A stretch of DNA of 64,000 bases from Bin87 sp965220505 (lineage in GTDB: Bacteria > Chloroflexota > Dehalococcoidia > Lucifugimonadales > UBA3495). Below are positions 42,201 to 49,618 of this stretch, one piece after another. Location: NCBI GenBank assembly GCA_965220505.1, contig CBDCQE010000001.1:2354881-2418880 (forward strand), read 5' to 3'. The first letter of the stretch is position 1. Each line of letters starts with the position of its first letter. The position numbers were made by a program, and so were the translations under genes. Below the pieces are notes generated by a model. The model was given only the letters and a program-made list of their open reading frames with translations, did not search any database and was not told the origin of the DNA.

Positions 42201-43539
42201 TGACCGACGCCGGGCCGAGGCCAACGAAGACCTTGGTAAAGGAGGGGGCCTCCCGCACCTGGTAGCCGAACTCCTGCCAGGTGGCGTCGCCGTCGCCGTT
42301 GAAATCGACCTTCAGGGCCGGGTACTGGCTGGATGTGCCGAAGTCCCACGGGTCGTCGCCGGCGCTGTCGCCATCCAGGTCCACGTTCCAGCCGGAGTAG
42401 ATGCCATGGTAGCCGGTGGGCGACTGTAGTTCAGCGGTGCCCCTGCGGAAGATTCCCCCTTCAACCTGCCCGGAGGTTTCCGTGTCGAAGTAGCTATTGG
42501 TAACGCTGGCACCGGTGGCAAACGAACCGAAGAGCCCTTTGTTGGGATGCGCCACTGCCCCAGTGGCATAGGATGCCTCGACGGTGGCGTTGCTGGCGAC
42601 GCCGCCGACGAGACCGGCCGCATGCACATCTCGCGCGCGGGCCCGGACCGGCCCCGTGGCATAGCTTGCTATGATGGAACCATTACTCCGACCTACGAGT
42701 CCGCCCGTCCCGTTGGAAATGTTGCTTACCTCGACCACCGCATAGCTCGTGGCTATCGTGGCGGAGCGGTTGAGGAAGCCCACCAACCCGCCCACAGGGG
42801 CAGTAGCGTTAGCATTACCGCTCTCGCCGCCGGCCACAGCTCCGGTGGCATAGCTGCGAACCACCGTCCCGTAGTTCGGGCCCACCAACGCGCCAACCCA
42901 TTTCTGTCCCGTCACGCTGGCGTCATCCAGCCCGAGATTCCTGACTTCGCCCCGACTGCCTATGCTGCCGAACAGCCCCACGTCATTGGTTGATGGCCTG
43001 TTGATGAACAGGTTGGAGATGGTGTTGCCGTTCCCGTCAAACACGGCGTTGTACCGGGATGAATCGTTTGCCGGTGTATCTGAGCCAATAGTGGCCCAGC
43101 CCGCGCCGCCGTTATAGTAGGTGTCATCGGTGCGGTCGCCGGCGGTTCCGGTGTCGAAGTCCAGGTCGGCCATCAGTTCGTAGCCGTTGCAGGTGGTCCC
43201 ATCGGGGCAGGCCGTGGTGGCGCCGTCGCCGGAGGGGAAGGCTGCGAAGTAGTCGTTCCTGTTGCTGGAAGGATCGCCGTTGCCGTCCAGGTCCCAGCGG
43301 ATGGCGTTGAGCTGGGCCAGGGTGTGGACTTCCAGCAGGCCGTCGTCGTCGGTGTCATAGTGGGCGGGCGGCGTCTGCGCCTGGGCCGGCGTCGGGGCGA
43401 GGAACAGGCCCAGCAGCGCCAGCGCCAGCACGGCGGCCAGGGGCAGCAGGGGCCATCTTAGAGATTTGCCCCCCCCCCCCCCCCCGCGGTTCAGGGGGCG
43501 AGGTTGTCGGCTGCGAAGGCTCCTGCTGTTCATCGTCAT
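39223..43539 (-). CDS. Large secreted GLUG/Calx-beta-like/LRR surface protein (1438 aa)
   Basis: After a basic N-terminus with six glycines, a signal peptide ends near APTPAQA (about residue 54). Two homologous modules follow (about 56-400 and 540-880). Each opens with a D-rich LAQLNAIR/AQLNAIRYDLDG stretch and contains GLUG-type repeats such as GLVGRSNGSIIASYATG. A fibronectin-III-like domain lies between them (about 430-530). Three Calx-beta-like domains (about 905-1225) each end in VTDDD and contain FTxxNWQTAQ. The C-terminus has about five plant-type LRRs (NSLSGSLPTSLGNLSGL) and a Cys-containing cap. No membrane anchor or LPxTG sorting signal is seen. A 17-bp G tract near codon 20 may control expression. 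Confidence 0.88.
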   Translation of the reverse strand: MTMNSRSLRSRQPRPLNRGGGGGGKSLRWPLLPLAAVLALALLGLFLAPTPAQAQTPPAHYDTDDDGLLEVHTLAQLNAIRWDLDGNGDPSSNRNDYFAAFPSGDGATTACPDGTTCNGYELMADLDFDTGTAGDRTDDTYYNGGAGWATIGSDTPANDSSRYNAVFDGNGNTISNLFINRPSTNDVGLFGSIGSRGEVRNLGLDDASVTGQKWVGALVGPNYGTVVRSYATGAVAGGESGNANATAPVGGLVGFLNRSATIATSYAVVEVSNISNGTGGLVGRSNGSIIASYATGPVRARARDVHAAGLVGGVASNATVEASYATGAVAHPNKGLFGSFATGASVTNSYFDTETSGQVEGGIFRRGTAELQSPTGYHGIYSGWNVDLDGDSAGDDPWDFGTSSQYPALKVDFNGDGDATWQEFGYQVREAPSFTKVFVGLGPASVSLEWNAVTNPWRSQRPAPTVSYALYRDGTQIAPAEGQTSTWTTYVDSTVTGGQDYAFQVAALVNGVPAHWGNVEDITVSRDRNNNDLIDIDTQAQLNAIRYDLDGDGEPSGGNESAYFAAFPSGEGATTACPSGSTCRGYDLLDDMTLSGNWTPIGGNVPGNSENPYFPGENNVFTATFDGKDNTISGLRISRGSSTMVGLFGATGGDAIIRNVCLENVNVRGLEAVGALAGYNRGDVNDSCSTGQVAGNAMVGGLVGWNRGQDATIWASYSQANVTGFNTTDASGPVWSTQLGGLVGQNGGAVQNTYATGTVTGVSHVAGLAGSVWNDGLIENSYSIGPVSSEKGWPLVGGLVGWVYGGEVSNSYWNTKTSGQDKGASQITTFGTDKKDDLFPADAGKTTTELQNPTRASGIYGGWNASIWDFGGASDYPCLKGVGSSCAAANSPLDTANNQRASVTVTAADPVVVNEGGSSTYTVVLDGQPSGDVTITPSSSNGDVTIQPGSLTFTRDNWQTAQAVSVRAGQDDDAVNDTVTITHAVSGADGYAGIDVASVSVSVTDDDTAGITVSESTLSLNEGESATYTVVLDTQPVGNVLISVFASPGISAQPDELTFTPGNWQTAQTVTVSAAQDDDTTDGTAVIFHGIGAGPGSAYVSVTVPGVNVSITDDDEPTPQPAQQEEPGSVTLSAANLLIREGDPAATYTVVLDVEPTENVVIAVSSDNGDVTAQPASLTFTTGNWQTAQAVSVSAGQDEDRVDDAATLSHSASGGNYDGITVASVSVNVTDDDSDRAVLEAFYQATGGHSWTNIGNWGSDKPLNQWHGVTANGQGQVTGLSLRDNGLSGSLPAALGKMEHLQVLSLDRNNIGGSLPSELGNLANLTRLAMNRNSLSGSIPSQLGNLSNLSIIGLARNSLSGSLPTSLGNLSGLTKVSLHDNTGLSGALPDEFTGLANLQRLAVANTGLCLPDTQAFDDWLAGVPDKPGIDGLADCASP
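43469..43485. repeat. 17-bp homopolymer (C on plus, G on coding strand) inside the LRR gene
   Basis: Seventeen consecutive C lie between codons 19 and 24 of the minus-strand gene, before the signal peptide. With 17 bp the downstream signal sequence and 1400 residues are in frame with the ATG at 43539. A gain or loss of one base would stop translation early. Length errors by sequencing are also common in such tracts. Confidence 0.95.
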
Positions 43540-43751
43540 CTACCTCGCGTTCAATTCGGGTGGCCCGAGCCTCGGCAGTGTCTCGTCGCCGTAACTCGGC
43601 GCGTACTATACCGCAAAACTGCATGACCGGAACACAATCCACTGCGAATTTATGATTACATATCCATAACCTCACTCCAATTTCGCCCCATTCCCCCATT
43701 TGCGCCCCAACCACCCGCCCGGCCGCCGGCGTCCGGCCCGCCCAGGGGACT

Positions 43752-43873
43752 TGCATGGATGGACAGGATGTACACGATTGGATTGATGCGCGGCGCTTTG
43801 GTTTCCAAAAGCCAGCCGGTTCCCATCATCCAACCCATACCATCCCGTTTATCCTGTCCATCCATGCCAATCG
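43752..43873. repeat. Family B-related palindromic repeat
   Basis: TTGCATGGATGGACAGGATG at the left and ATCCTGTCCATCCATGCCAA at the right are complementary arms of about 20 bp, enclosing 80 bp of unrelated sequence. It fills the centre of the 470-bp gap between the LRR gene and the first NYN gene. Confidence 0.65.
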
Positions 43874-43899
43874 GCCTAACCGCGCGGCGGAGCCTGCGT

Positions 43900-43928
43900 T
43901 TGACAGGCATTGCGGCTGGTAGTATGTT
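43900..43928 (+). promoter_or_regulatory. Sigma-70-type promoter of the first NYN copy
   Basis: TTGACA at 43900-43905 and TATGTT at 43923-43928 with a 17-nt spacer, a strong match. Transcription would start near 43935 and run first into the hairpin at 43964-43995. Confidence 0.7.
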
Positions 43929-43963
43929 TCACGTACCACCCCTATCGCTTCGCCGGGAGGGTC

Positions 43964-43995
43964 GAGACCGCCCTCGAGGCGGTCTCTGTCTTTGT
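43964..43995 (+). terminator. Leader hairpin (possible attenuator) before the first NYN copy
   Basis: A perfect 9-bp stem GAGACCGCC / GGCGGTCTC with loop CTCGA, followed by TGTCTTTGT. It lies between the promoter and the TTG start at 44009, the place of an attenuator. The U-tract is imperfect. Confidence 0.55.
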
Positions 43996-44008
43996 CCGGG
44001 GAGGTCGA

Positions 44009-44482
44009 TTGCGCACCAACGTTTACATCGACGGGTTCAATCTCTATTACCGCGCCCTAAAGGACACCCCCTTCCGATGGCTGGACTTATGGAAGCTGGC
44101 CGAGACCCTGTTTCCCCAGGACACCATCAATCGCGTCTGCTACTTCACGGCCCTCCTTGACGCCCGTCCCGACAACCCTCTCCAACCCCGGCGGCAACTG
44201 GTGTACCTGAGAGCCCTGGCGACGCTGCCGGGTCTGGAGCTCCACTACGGCAGGTTCCGTTCCGGCACCAAGCGCCGCCCTCTCGCCGAGCCGACCCCGG
44301 GACTGCCGGCCAGCATGCTGTTTCGAGACTCGGAGGAAAAGGGTTCGGACGTTAATCTGGCCACCCGCCTGCTGGTGGATGGCTTCATGAAACGCTTGTG
44401 GAAGAGCCACCTGCGGCAGAGCCAGTTCCCCGACACGCTGACCGACCAGGTTGGCGTGATCAGCAAACCTGCCGGCTGGTGA
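44009..44482 (+). pseudogene. NYN-domain protein copy 1, internally deleted (157 aa)
   Basis: TTG 44009 has GGGGAGG 4 nt upstream and gives MRTNVYIDGFNLYYRALK, the N-terminal part of a NYN (PIN-like) ribonuclease with its first Asp. EEKGSDVNLATRLLVDGF, with further acidic residues, is also kept. About 50 residues present in the second copy are missing, including the VISNDSDL acidic motif, and the frame resumes at SQFPDTLTDQ. The protein therefore lacks part of the active site. The frame is open to TGA 44482, so a truncated product could still be made. Confidence 0.65.
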
Positions 44483-44754
44483 CCAACTATAGGTTGCCCT
44501 TCCCGATTGTCCTCATGCTGAAATTGCGTCTGGGGCGGCGACAAGGACAGTCAGCAGCGCAAAATCGGGCGGGCCTCCCAATCCCGCCCAATCACAAAAT
44601 CCCGCAAATCCTGCTTCTGACAACTCCCCAAGCCCAATCTGGAATCATCCCATCCCACACCATCCCGTTCATCCTGTCCATCCATGCCAACCGCTCATCC
44701 TGTGCATCCATGCCAACCGCTCATGGTGAGCTTGTCGAACCATCAACCACCGCA
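44420..44754. repeat. 335-bp direct repeat, copy 1
   Basis: Matches 45474-45808 over 335 bp without indels and with about 17 differences by eye. It begins at AGCCAGTTCCCCGACACG in the last 20 codons of the NYN gene, and continues through the non-coding 3' region to CAACCACCGCA. The upstream coding parts of the two copies are far more diverged. Confidence 0.85.
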
Positions 44755-44798
44755 GAAGCCCTCGAGCCGGCCCAAAGCATCATGAGAGGCGTGCGAGA

Positions 44799-44828
44799 TT
44801 GACGCCCGCCCATGAAATCAGGTAGTCT
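44799..44828 (+). promoter_or_regulatory. Weaker promoter-like sequence of the second NYN copy
   Basis: TTGACG at 44799-44804 and TAGTCT at 44823-44828, spacer 18 nt. Its position relative to the following hairpin is similar to that in the first copy. Confidence 0.4.
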
Positions 44829-44867
44829 TGAACCGTACACCCCCTGACCGCCTCGGCGGCAGGGCGC

Positions 44868-44898
44868 GGGGCTGCCTTTCGGCAGCCTCAGCTTTTTC
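44868..44898 (+). terminator. Leader terminator hairpin before the second NYN copy
   Basis: Stem of 9 bp (GGGGCTGCC with GGCAGCCTC, one G-U) and TTTC loop, followed by AGCTTTTT. This is a good intrinsic terminator placed 15 nt ahead of the conserved coding region, so readthrough would be needed for expression. Confidence 0.7.
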
Positions 44899-44912
44899 TG
44901 GGACGCCCTCTC

Positions 44913-45536
44913 ATCCGCGCCAATATCTACATCGACGGCCTGAATCTGTACTACCGCGCCTTGCGGGGAACGCCCAACCGGTGGTTAGACTTGGGACGGC
45001 TGGGGCGGATGCTGCTGCCCAGCCACTCCATTGACCGGATACGCTACTTCACTGCCCTGGTCGCCAACCGTCCCGATGACCCCACTCAGGCACAGCGCCA
45101 GCAGGCGTACCTCCGTGCCCTGGCAACCGTTCCCAACCTTACGATCCACTACGGCCACTTGCTGGCCCAGACCAAGCGACGGCCCCTGGCCCGGCAGCCG
45201 CAATCCGGCCCGCGCACCGTGGAGATACTGGATACCGAGGAAAAAGGGTCCGACGTCAATCTCGCCTCCTACCTGCTGCTGGACGGCTTTGAGGACGAGT
45301 ACGAGTTGGCCGTAGTAATCTCCAACGACTCCGACCTGATGCTGCCCATCAGCATGGTCAAGGATCGGTTGGGAAAGCAGGTGGGCGTCTTCGACCCCAG
45401 CCGCCGCCGGAGCTTCGAGCTGCACGGCGCGGCCTCCTGGTACCGGCCGCTACGCCCGGGCCCATTGAGCGCCAGCCAGTTCCCCGACACGCTGACCGAC
45501 CAGGTTGGCGTGATCAGCAAACCGCTCGGCTGGTGA
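44913..45536 (+). CDS. NYN-domain (PIN-like) ribonuclease, intact copy 2 (207 aa)
   Basis: The reading frame has all expected acidic motifs: ANIYIDGLNLYYRAL, EEKGSDVNLASYLLLDGF and AVVISNDSDLMLPI, and the family C-terminus SQFPDTLTDQ. NYN enzymes are metal-dependent single-strand RNases. The start is a problem: aligned with copy 1, the first codon is ATC (44913), and no ATG, GTG or TTG occurs in frame before it back to the stop at 44831. CTG at 44898 is the nearest alternative; TTG 44961 would lose the first catalytic Asp. GGGA at 44900-44903 could serve ATC. Confidence 0.78.
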   Translation: MRANIYIDGLNLYYRALRGTPNRWLDLGRLGRMLLPSHSIDRIRYFTALVANRPDDPTQAQRQQAYLRALATVPNLTIHYGHLLAQTKRRPLARQPQSGPRTVEILDTEEKGSDVNLASYLLLDGFEDEYELAVVISNDSDLMLPISMVKDRLGKQVGVFDPSRRRSFELHGAASWYRPLRPGPLSASQFPDTLTDQVGVISKPLGW

Positions 45537-45808
45537 CCAACTATAGGTTGCCATTCCCGATTGTCCTCCTGCTGAAATTGAGTCTGGGGCGGCGATAAGG
45601 ACAGTCAGCAGCCCAAAATCGGGCGGGCCTCCCAATCCTGTCCAATCATAAAATCCCGCAAATCCTGCTTCTGACAACTCCCCAATCCCAACCTGGAATC
45701 GTCCCATCCCACACCATCCCGTTTATCCCGTGCATCCATGCCAACCGCTCATCCTGTGCATCCATGCCAACCGCTCATGGTGAGCTTGTCGAACCATCAA
45801 CCACCGCA
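45474..45808. repeat. 335-bp direct repeat, copy 2
   Basis: Partner of 44420-44754. Beyond the NYN stop it consists of non-coding sequence including two CATCCATGCCAACCGCTCAT units and a half copy of the TTCGAC/CTCAC palindrome seen at 53338-53460. It explains most of the gap before the SDR gene; no gene is seen there. Confidence 0.85.
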
Positions 45809-45914
45809 ACGAGCATCCCCCACCGTCCGGCCATCTCAGAGCGCCCCCAGGCCGGTGTTATACTGGCAACATAAGCAAAGCGATTGGATATAACGGGTTG
45901 GCCGGGGGAAGGTT

Positions 45915-46853
45915 ATGTCCGTTCTGGTAACCGGGGCCACGGGGCTGTTGGGACGACGGGTGGTCCAGCAGTTGCTGGAGACCAACCACGAAGTGCGCGT
46001 CATGGTGCGCCGTCCGGGCAGCGAGAACGTGCTCGCCACGCCGCCGACGGACCTGTGCTACGGGGACGTCAGCGACCCCGACGCCCTGGCCGAGGCCTGC
46101 CGCGACGCAACGGCGGTGGTCCACCTGGTGGCGGTCATCCGCGGCGGCCCCAGGCAGTTCGACGCCATCAACCGGCAGGGCACGGCCAACGTAGTGGAGG
46201 CCGCCAAGGCGGCCGGCTCGGTCAAACGGTTCATCCACGTCAGCGCGCTGGGAGCGTCCGACACGCCGCGCCTCCAGTACCTGCACTCCAAATGGCAGGG
46301 AGAACAGGCGGTGGTGAGCAGCGGGCTGCCCTACGTGATCCTGCGCCCCTCGCTGATATTCGGGCCGGGCGACGAGTTCACCACCGCGGTGGCGGCGCTG
46401 GTGCGAGCCATGCCCATCGTGCCCGTGATCGGTTCCGGCAACAACCGCCTGCAGCCCATCCACGTTGAAGACGTCGCGCGATGCATCACCCTCTCCGTCA
46501 GCGGCAACATCCGGGGCAACCATACCATCGAGATCGGCGGCCCGGAGCAGTTGTCCTATAACGAAATCGTGGGAGTCGTGGCACGCACCCTGGGCCGAAA
46601 GGCTCGGCGCATCAACGTGCCCGTGTGGAAGATGCAACTGCCGGTAACCCTCATGGAGAAGGTGACCCCGCGGGCGCCCATCAATCGGGCGATGCTCCAG
46701 CTCGTGACGCTGCGCAACGTCGCCGAGACGGGCTCCGTGGAGCGCGCCTTCGGGTTCCGACCCAGACCGCTCTACGGGAACATCGACCACGTGCGTAGCA
46801 TCACGGCCGGGCAGGCCATCCGCATCAACCTGGGCCTGTCTCCAGGCAGCTAG
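45915..46853 (+). CDS. NDUFA9-like extended SDR, NAD(P)-binding protein (312 aa)
   Basis: The Rossmann fold has VTGATGLLGRRVV at residues 4-16. The active-site region reads SALGASDTPRLQYLHSKWQGE, with YxxxK shifted to LHSKW, so the catalytic Tyr is not in the standard place. Such proteins resemble complex I subunit NDUFA9 and bind cofactor, often without catalysis. GGGGAAGG precedes ATG 45915. It begins a plus-strand block with folC and fabF. Confidence 0.85.
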   Translation: MSVLVTGATGLLGRRVVQQLLETNHEVRVMVRRPGSENVLATPPTDLCYGDVSDPDALAEACRDATAVVHLVAVIRGGPRQFDAINRQGTANVVEAAKAAGSVKRFIHVSALGASDTPRLQYLHSKWQGEQAVVSSGLPYVILRPSLIFGPGDEFTTAVAALVRAMPIVPVIGSGNNRLQPIHVEDVARCITLSVSGNIRGNHTIEIGGPEQLSYNEIVGVVARTLGRKARRINVPVWKMQLPVTLMEKVTPRAPINRAMLQLVTLRNVAETGSVERAFGFRPRPLYGNIDHVRSITAGQAIRINLGLSPGS

Positions 46854-46861
46854 CAGGGATC

Positions 46862-48241
46862 GTGGCGGCGACCTACGACGATGCTGTCGCCCGGCTGCTG
46901 GGCCTGGTTGACCACGAGCGCACTGTCCCGGCCCAGCCGCGACAGAAGCGGATCTATGACCTGCGCAACGTGGAACGGCTGCTGGCGCGAATGGGAGACC
47001 CCCACCGGCGCCGTGGGGCGGTGCACGTGGCGGGCACCAAGGGCAAGGGCAGCACGGCGGCCATGGTGGAGTCCATCGCCCGGGCCGCCGGATATTCCAC
47101 CGGATTCTATTCGTCGCCACACCTGCACTCCTTCTGCGAGCGCATCCGTCGGGACGGGAGCCCCGTCTCCCGGGAGCGGTTCGCGGAACTCACCGACACG
47201 GTATGGCCGCACCACCTGGACAACGCCGCTGATCCCGAGGCCGGCCCGGCCACCCTGTTCGAATACCTGACTGCCATGGGCTTCCAGTGCTTCGCGGAGG
47301 ACTCGGCCGACGTCAGCGTCATCGAGGTCGGACTGGGCGGGCGGCTGGACGCCACCAACGTGGTCACCCCGGAGGTCAGCGTGATCACCCCGGTCAGCCT
47401 GGACCACATGGCGATCCTGGGCGACACCATCGGCGAGATCGCGGCGGACAAGGCCGGCATCATCAAGCGGGAAGTTCCGGTGATCGTCGGGCCGCAGTTC
47501 CCAGAGGCCAGGGCAGCAATCGGCCGGGCCGCCGCGGAACAATCGGCTCCGGTGGTATCAGTGGGCGACGCCATCACCTGGGAGGTCCAACAGGCGTCTG
47601 CGGAGGGCCAGCGCCTGGAAATTCGCGGCCGCCGCGACACCTACCGGTTGCGGCTGCCCCTGTTGGGCGATTTCCAGGGAGCCAACGCGGCTACTGCTGT
47701 GGGCGCCGCGGAGGCCCTGGCGGACGCCGGATACGTCATCGACCACCACGCGATCATCGGCGGGCTGGAGTCTGTCGAGTGGCCGGGACGCATGGAGATC
47801 CTGAGCCGAGAACCGACGCTCGTGGTTGACGGCGCGCACAACGACCACTCCGTGGCCACGCTCCTGGCGACCCTGGAAACCTACGTGCCCCACCGGACAC
47901 TGACCGTGGTGGCGGGATTCTCCCGGGACAAGCGAGTCGACGCCATGGTCGACCTGCTGGCCCGGCGGGCGGACCGCGTGATAACCACGCGCTCGCGGCA
48001 CCCGCGCTCCATGCGGCCCGCCGAGATCGCGGAACAGTTCGCAAGCCAAAGCATGCCAGCGGACCGCATCGGTATCACCGCGCACACGGCTGATGCAGTG
48101 GCGGAAGCCGTGGCAGCCGCTGATGTCGATGACCTGGTTCTGGTCACCGGTTCGCTGTTCGTGGTCGCCGAGGCGCGGGAGGCCGTCCTGGGCATAGAGC
48201 CGGAGACGTATCCCGACCTGCTGCCGCCTGATTTACGCTGA
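46862..48241 (+). CDS. folC: Bifunctional folylpolyglutamate/dihydrofolate synthase (459 aa)
   Basis: Adds glutamate to folates with ATP. The P-loop VAGTKGKGSTAAMVESI is at about residues 57-73, the SPHLHSFCERIR stretch binds folate, and VIEVGLGGRLDATN (about 151-164) is the second hallmark. The Mur-ligase C-terminal domain follows, with LVVDGAHNDHS. GTG 46862 starts 8 bp after the SDR gene, with AGGG upstream. Confidence 0.95.
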   Translation: MAATYDDAVARLLGLVDHERTVPAQPRQKRIYDLRNVERLLARMGDPHRRRGAVHVAGTKGKGSTAAMVESIARAAGYSTGFYSSPHLHSFCERIRRDGSPVSRERFAELTDTVWPHHLDNAADPEAGPATLFEYLTAMGFQCFAEDSADVSVIEVGLGGRLDATNVVTPEVSVITPVSLDHMAILGDTIGEIAADKAGIIKREVPVIVGPQFPEARAAIGRAAAEQSAPVVSVGDAITWEVQQASAEGQRLEIRGRRDTYRLRLPLLGDFQGANAATAVGAAEALADAGYVIDHHAIIGGLESVEWPGRMEILSREPTLVVDGAHNDHSVATLLATLETYVPHRTLTVVAGFSRDKRVDAMVDLLARRADRVITTRSRHPRSMRPAEIAEQFASQSMPADRIGITAHTADAVAEAVAAADVDDLVLVTGSLFVVAEAREAVLGIEPETYPDLLPPDLR

Positions 48242-48256
48242 CCGGAACGCGACTGC

Positions 48257-48262
48257 TACAAT
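48257..48262 (+). promoter_or_regulatory. -10 box of probable leaderless fabF promoter
   Basis: TACAAT ends 7 nt before the fabF ATG at 48270. No Shine-Dalgarno lies between. A weak -35 (TTACGC) at 18 nt is possible. Confidence 0.5.
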
Positions 48263-48269
48263 TGTCGCC

Positions 48270-49529
48270 ATGATGCAAACCGAAAACGGGCGGCGGCGCG
48301 TGGTGGTGACCGGCCTGGGGGCGATTACCCCGCTGGGCCTGAGCGCCGACCAGTTCTGGGACAACCTGGTGGCCGGCGTATCGGGCATCGGCCCCATGAC
48401 CCTGTGCGACCCCACCGATTATCCCTGCCGGATCGCGGGCCAGGCCGACGACTTTGACGCCACCGACTTCATCGACCGGCGCGAGGCCCGCCGCATGGCC
48501 CGCTTCTCTCAGATGGCAGTGGCGGCCGCGTTGCAGGCCGTAACGGACGCCGGCCTGGACATGGAGCAGGAAGACCCGTATCGCGTAGGCGTGCTGCTGG
48601 GCAACGGCAACGGAGGCTTCCCCACCCTGGAAGAAAACTGCCGGATCCTGGCCGACCGGGGCGGGATGCGGATGTCGCCGTTCTTTTTCCCCATGGTGCT
48701 GCCCAACATGGCGGCCGCCAACGTGAGCCAGTATGTGGGCGCGCGCGGGTACAACTCCACGGCGACTACGGCCTGCGCCGCGTCCAACAACGCCATCGGC
48801 GAGGCGCTGCAAGCCATACGCCACGGCGTGGCCGACGCCATGGTCACCGGCGGCGCGGAAGCCGGCATCAGCCAACTCGGATTGGCCGGATTCGCCGTGA
48901 TGCGCGCGCTCAGCACTCGGAACGATGATCCGCAACGGGCCAGCCGGCCTTTCGACGCCGAACGGGACGGGTTCGTGCCGGCCGAGGGAGCGGGCATCCT
49001 CATTCTGGAGGAGTTGGAACGGGCACGAGCCCGGGGAGCCAACATCCTGTGCGAGCTTTCAGGCTTCGGGGTCACCTCGGACGCCGGGCACCTGGTCCAG
49101 CCGCAGGAGACTGGGGAAAGCGCAGCCCGAGCCATGGCGGGCGCGCTGGCGGACGCCGGCCTGGACCCCGGCGACGTTCACTACATCAACGCCCACGGGA
49201 CATCTACGCCGCTCAACGACGCGGTGGAGACCGTCGCCATCAAGCGCCTGTTCGGCGAGAAGGCTTACCAGGTTCCGATCAGCAGCACTAAAGGGATGAT
49301 CGGCCATGCCCTGGGCGCGTCCGGCGCGCTGGAAGCGGTGGCCTGCGTCAAGACCATCACGGACCAGCGAATTCACCCCACGGTAAACCAGGAGTCGCCC
49401 GATCCCGACTGCGATCTGGACTATGTGCCCAACGAATCACGTGCGGCCAACGTTGACGTGGTGCTGTCCAACGCCTTCGGGTTCGGCGGGCAGAACGCGT
49501 GCCTGGTGTTTCGGCGCTGGGCGGAGTGA
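48270..49529 (+). CDS. fabF: Beta-ketoacyl-ACP synthase II (419 aa)
   Basis: Condenses malonyl-ACP with acyl-ACP in fatty-acid elongation. The thiolase-fold active site is complete: Cys169 in TTACAASN, His309 in NAHGTSTPLND, and His346 in KGMIGHALGAS. The C-terminus has SNAFGFGGQNACLVF. No other fatty-acid synthesis gene lies adjacent. Probable leaderless mRNA. Confidence 0.95.
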   Translation: MMQTENGRRRVVVTGLGAITPLGLSADQFWDNLVAGVSGIGPMTLCDPTDYPCRIAGQADDFDATDFIDRREARRMARFSQMAVAAALQAVTDAGLDMEQEDPYRVGVLLGNGNGGFPTLEENCRILADRGGMRMSPFFFPMVLPNMAAANVSQYVGARGYNSTATTACAASNNAIGEALQAIRHGVADAMVTGGAEAGISQLGLAGFAVMRALSTRNDDPQRASRPFDAERDGFVPAEGAGILILEELERARARGANILCELSGFGVTSDAGHLVQPQETGESAARAMAGALADAGLDPGDVHYINAHGTSTPLNDAVETVAIKRLFGEKAYQVPISSTKGMIGHALGASGALEAVACVKTITDQRIHPTVNQESPDPDCDLDYVPNESRAANVDVVLSNAFGFGGQNACLVFRRWAE

Positions 49530-49550
49530 CCGTGCGCCTCACGCCGGGGC

Positions 49551-49585
49551 AAAAATCCGCCGGCGCGTTTGCGTGACGCCGGCGG
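49551..49585 (-). terminator. Terminator of the SWIM-protein gene
   Basis: On the minus strand a perfect 9-bp stem (CCGCCGGCG with CGCCGGCGG, 11-nt loop) is followed by ATTTTTGCC. It lies between the convergent fabF and SWIM genes, 34 bp past the SWIM stop. Confidence 0.7.
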
Positions 49586-49618
49586 CAAGAACGATCGGGT
49601 TTTTGCGAAGACGCCCGG

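Noticed and set aside
43355..43756. Alternative frame through the poly-C tract as the true start of the LRR protein
   Set aside because: It lacks a signal peptide after the tract and soon becomes a Pro/Ala/Gly-rich shadow; the ATG 43539 frame leads directly into the signal peptide with the present 17-bp length.
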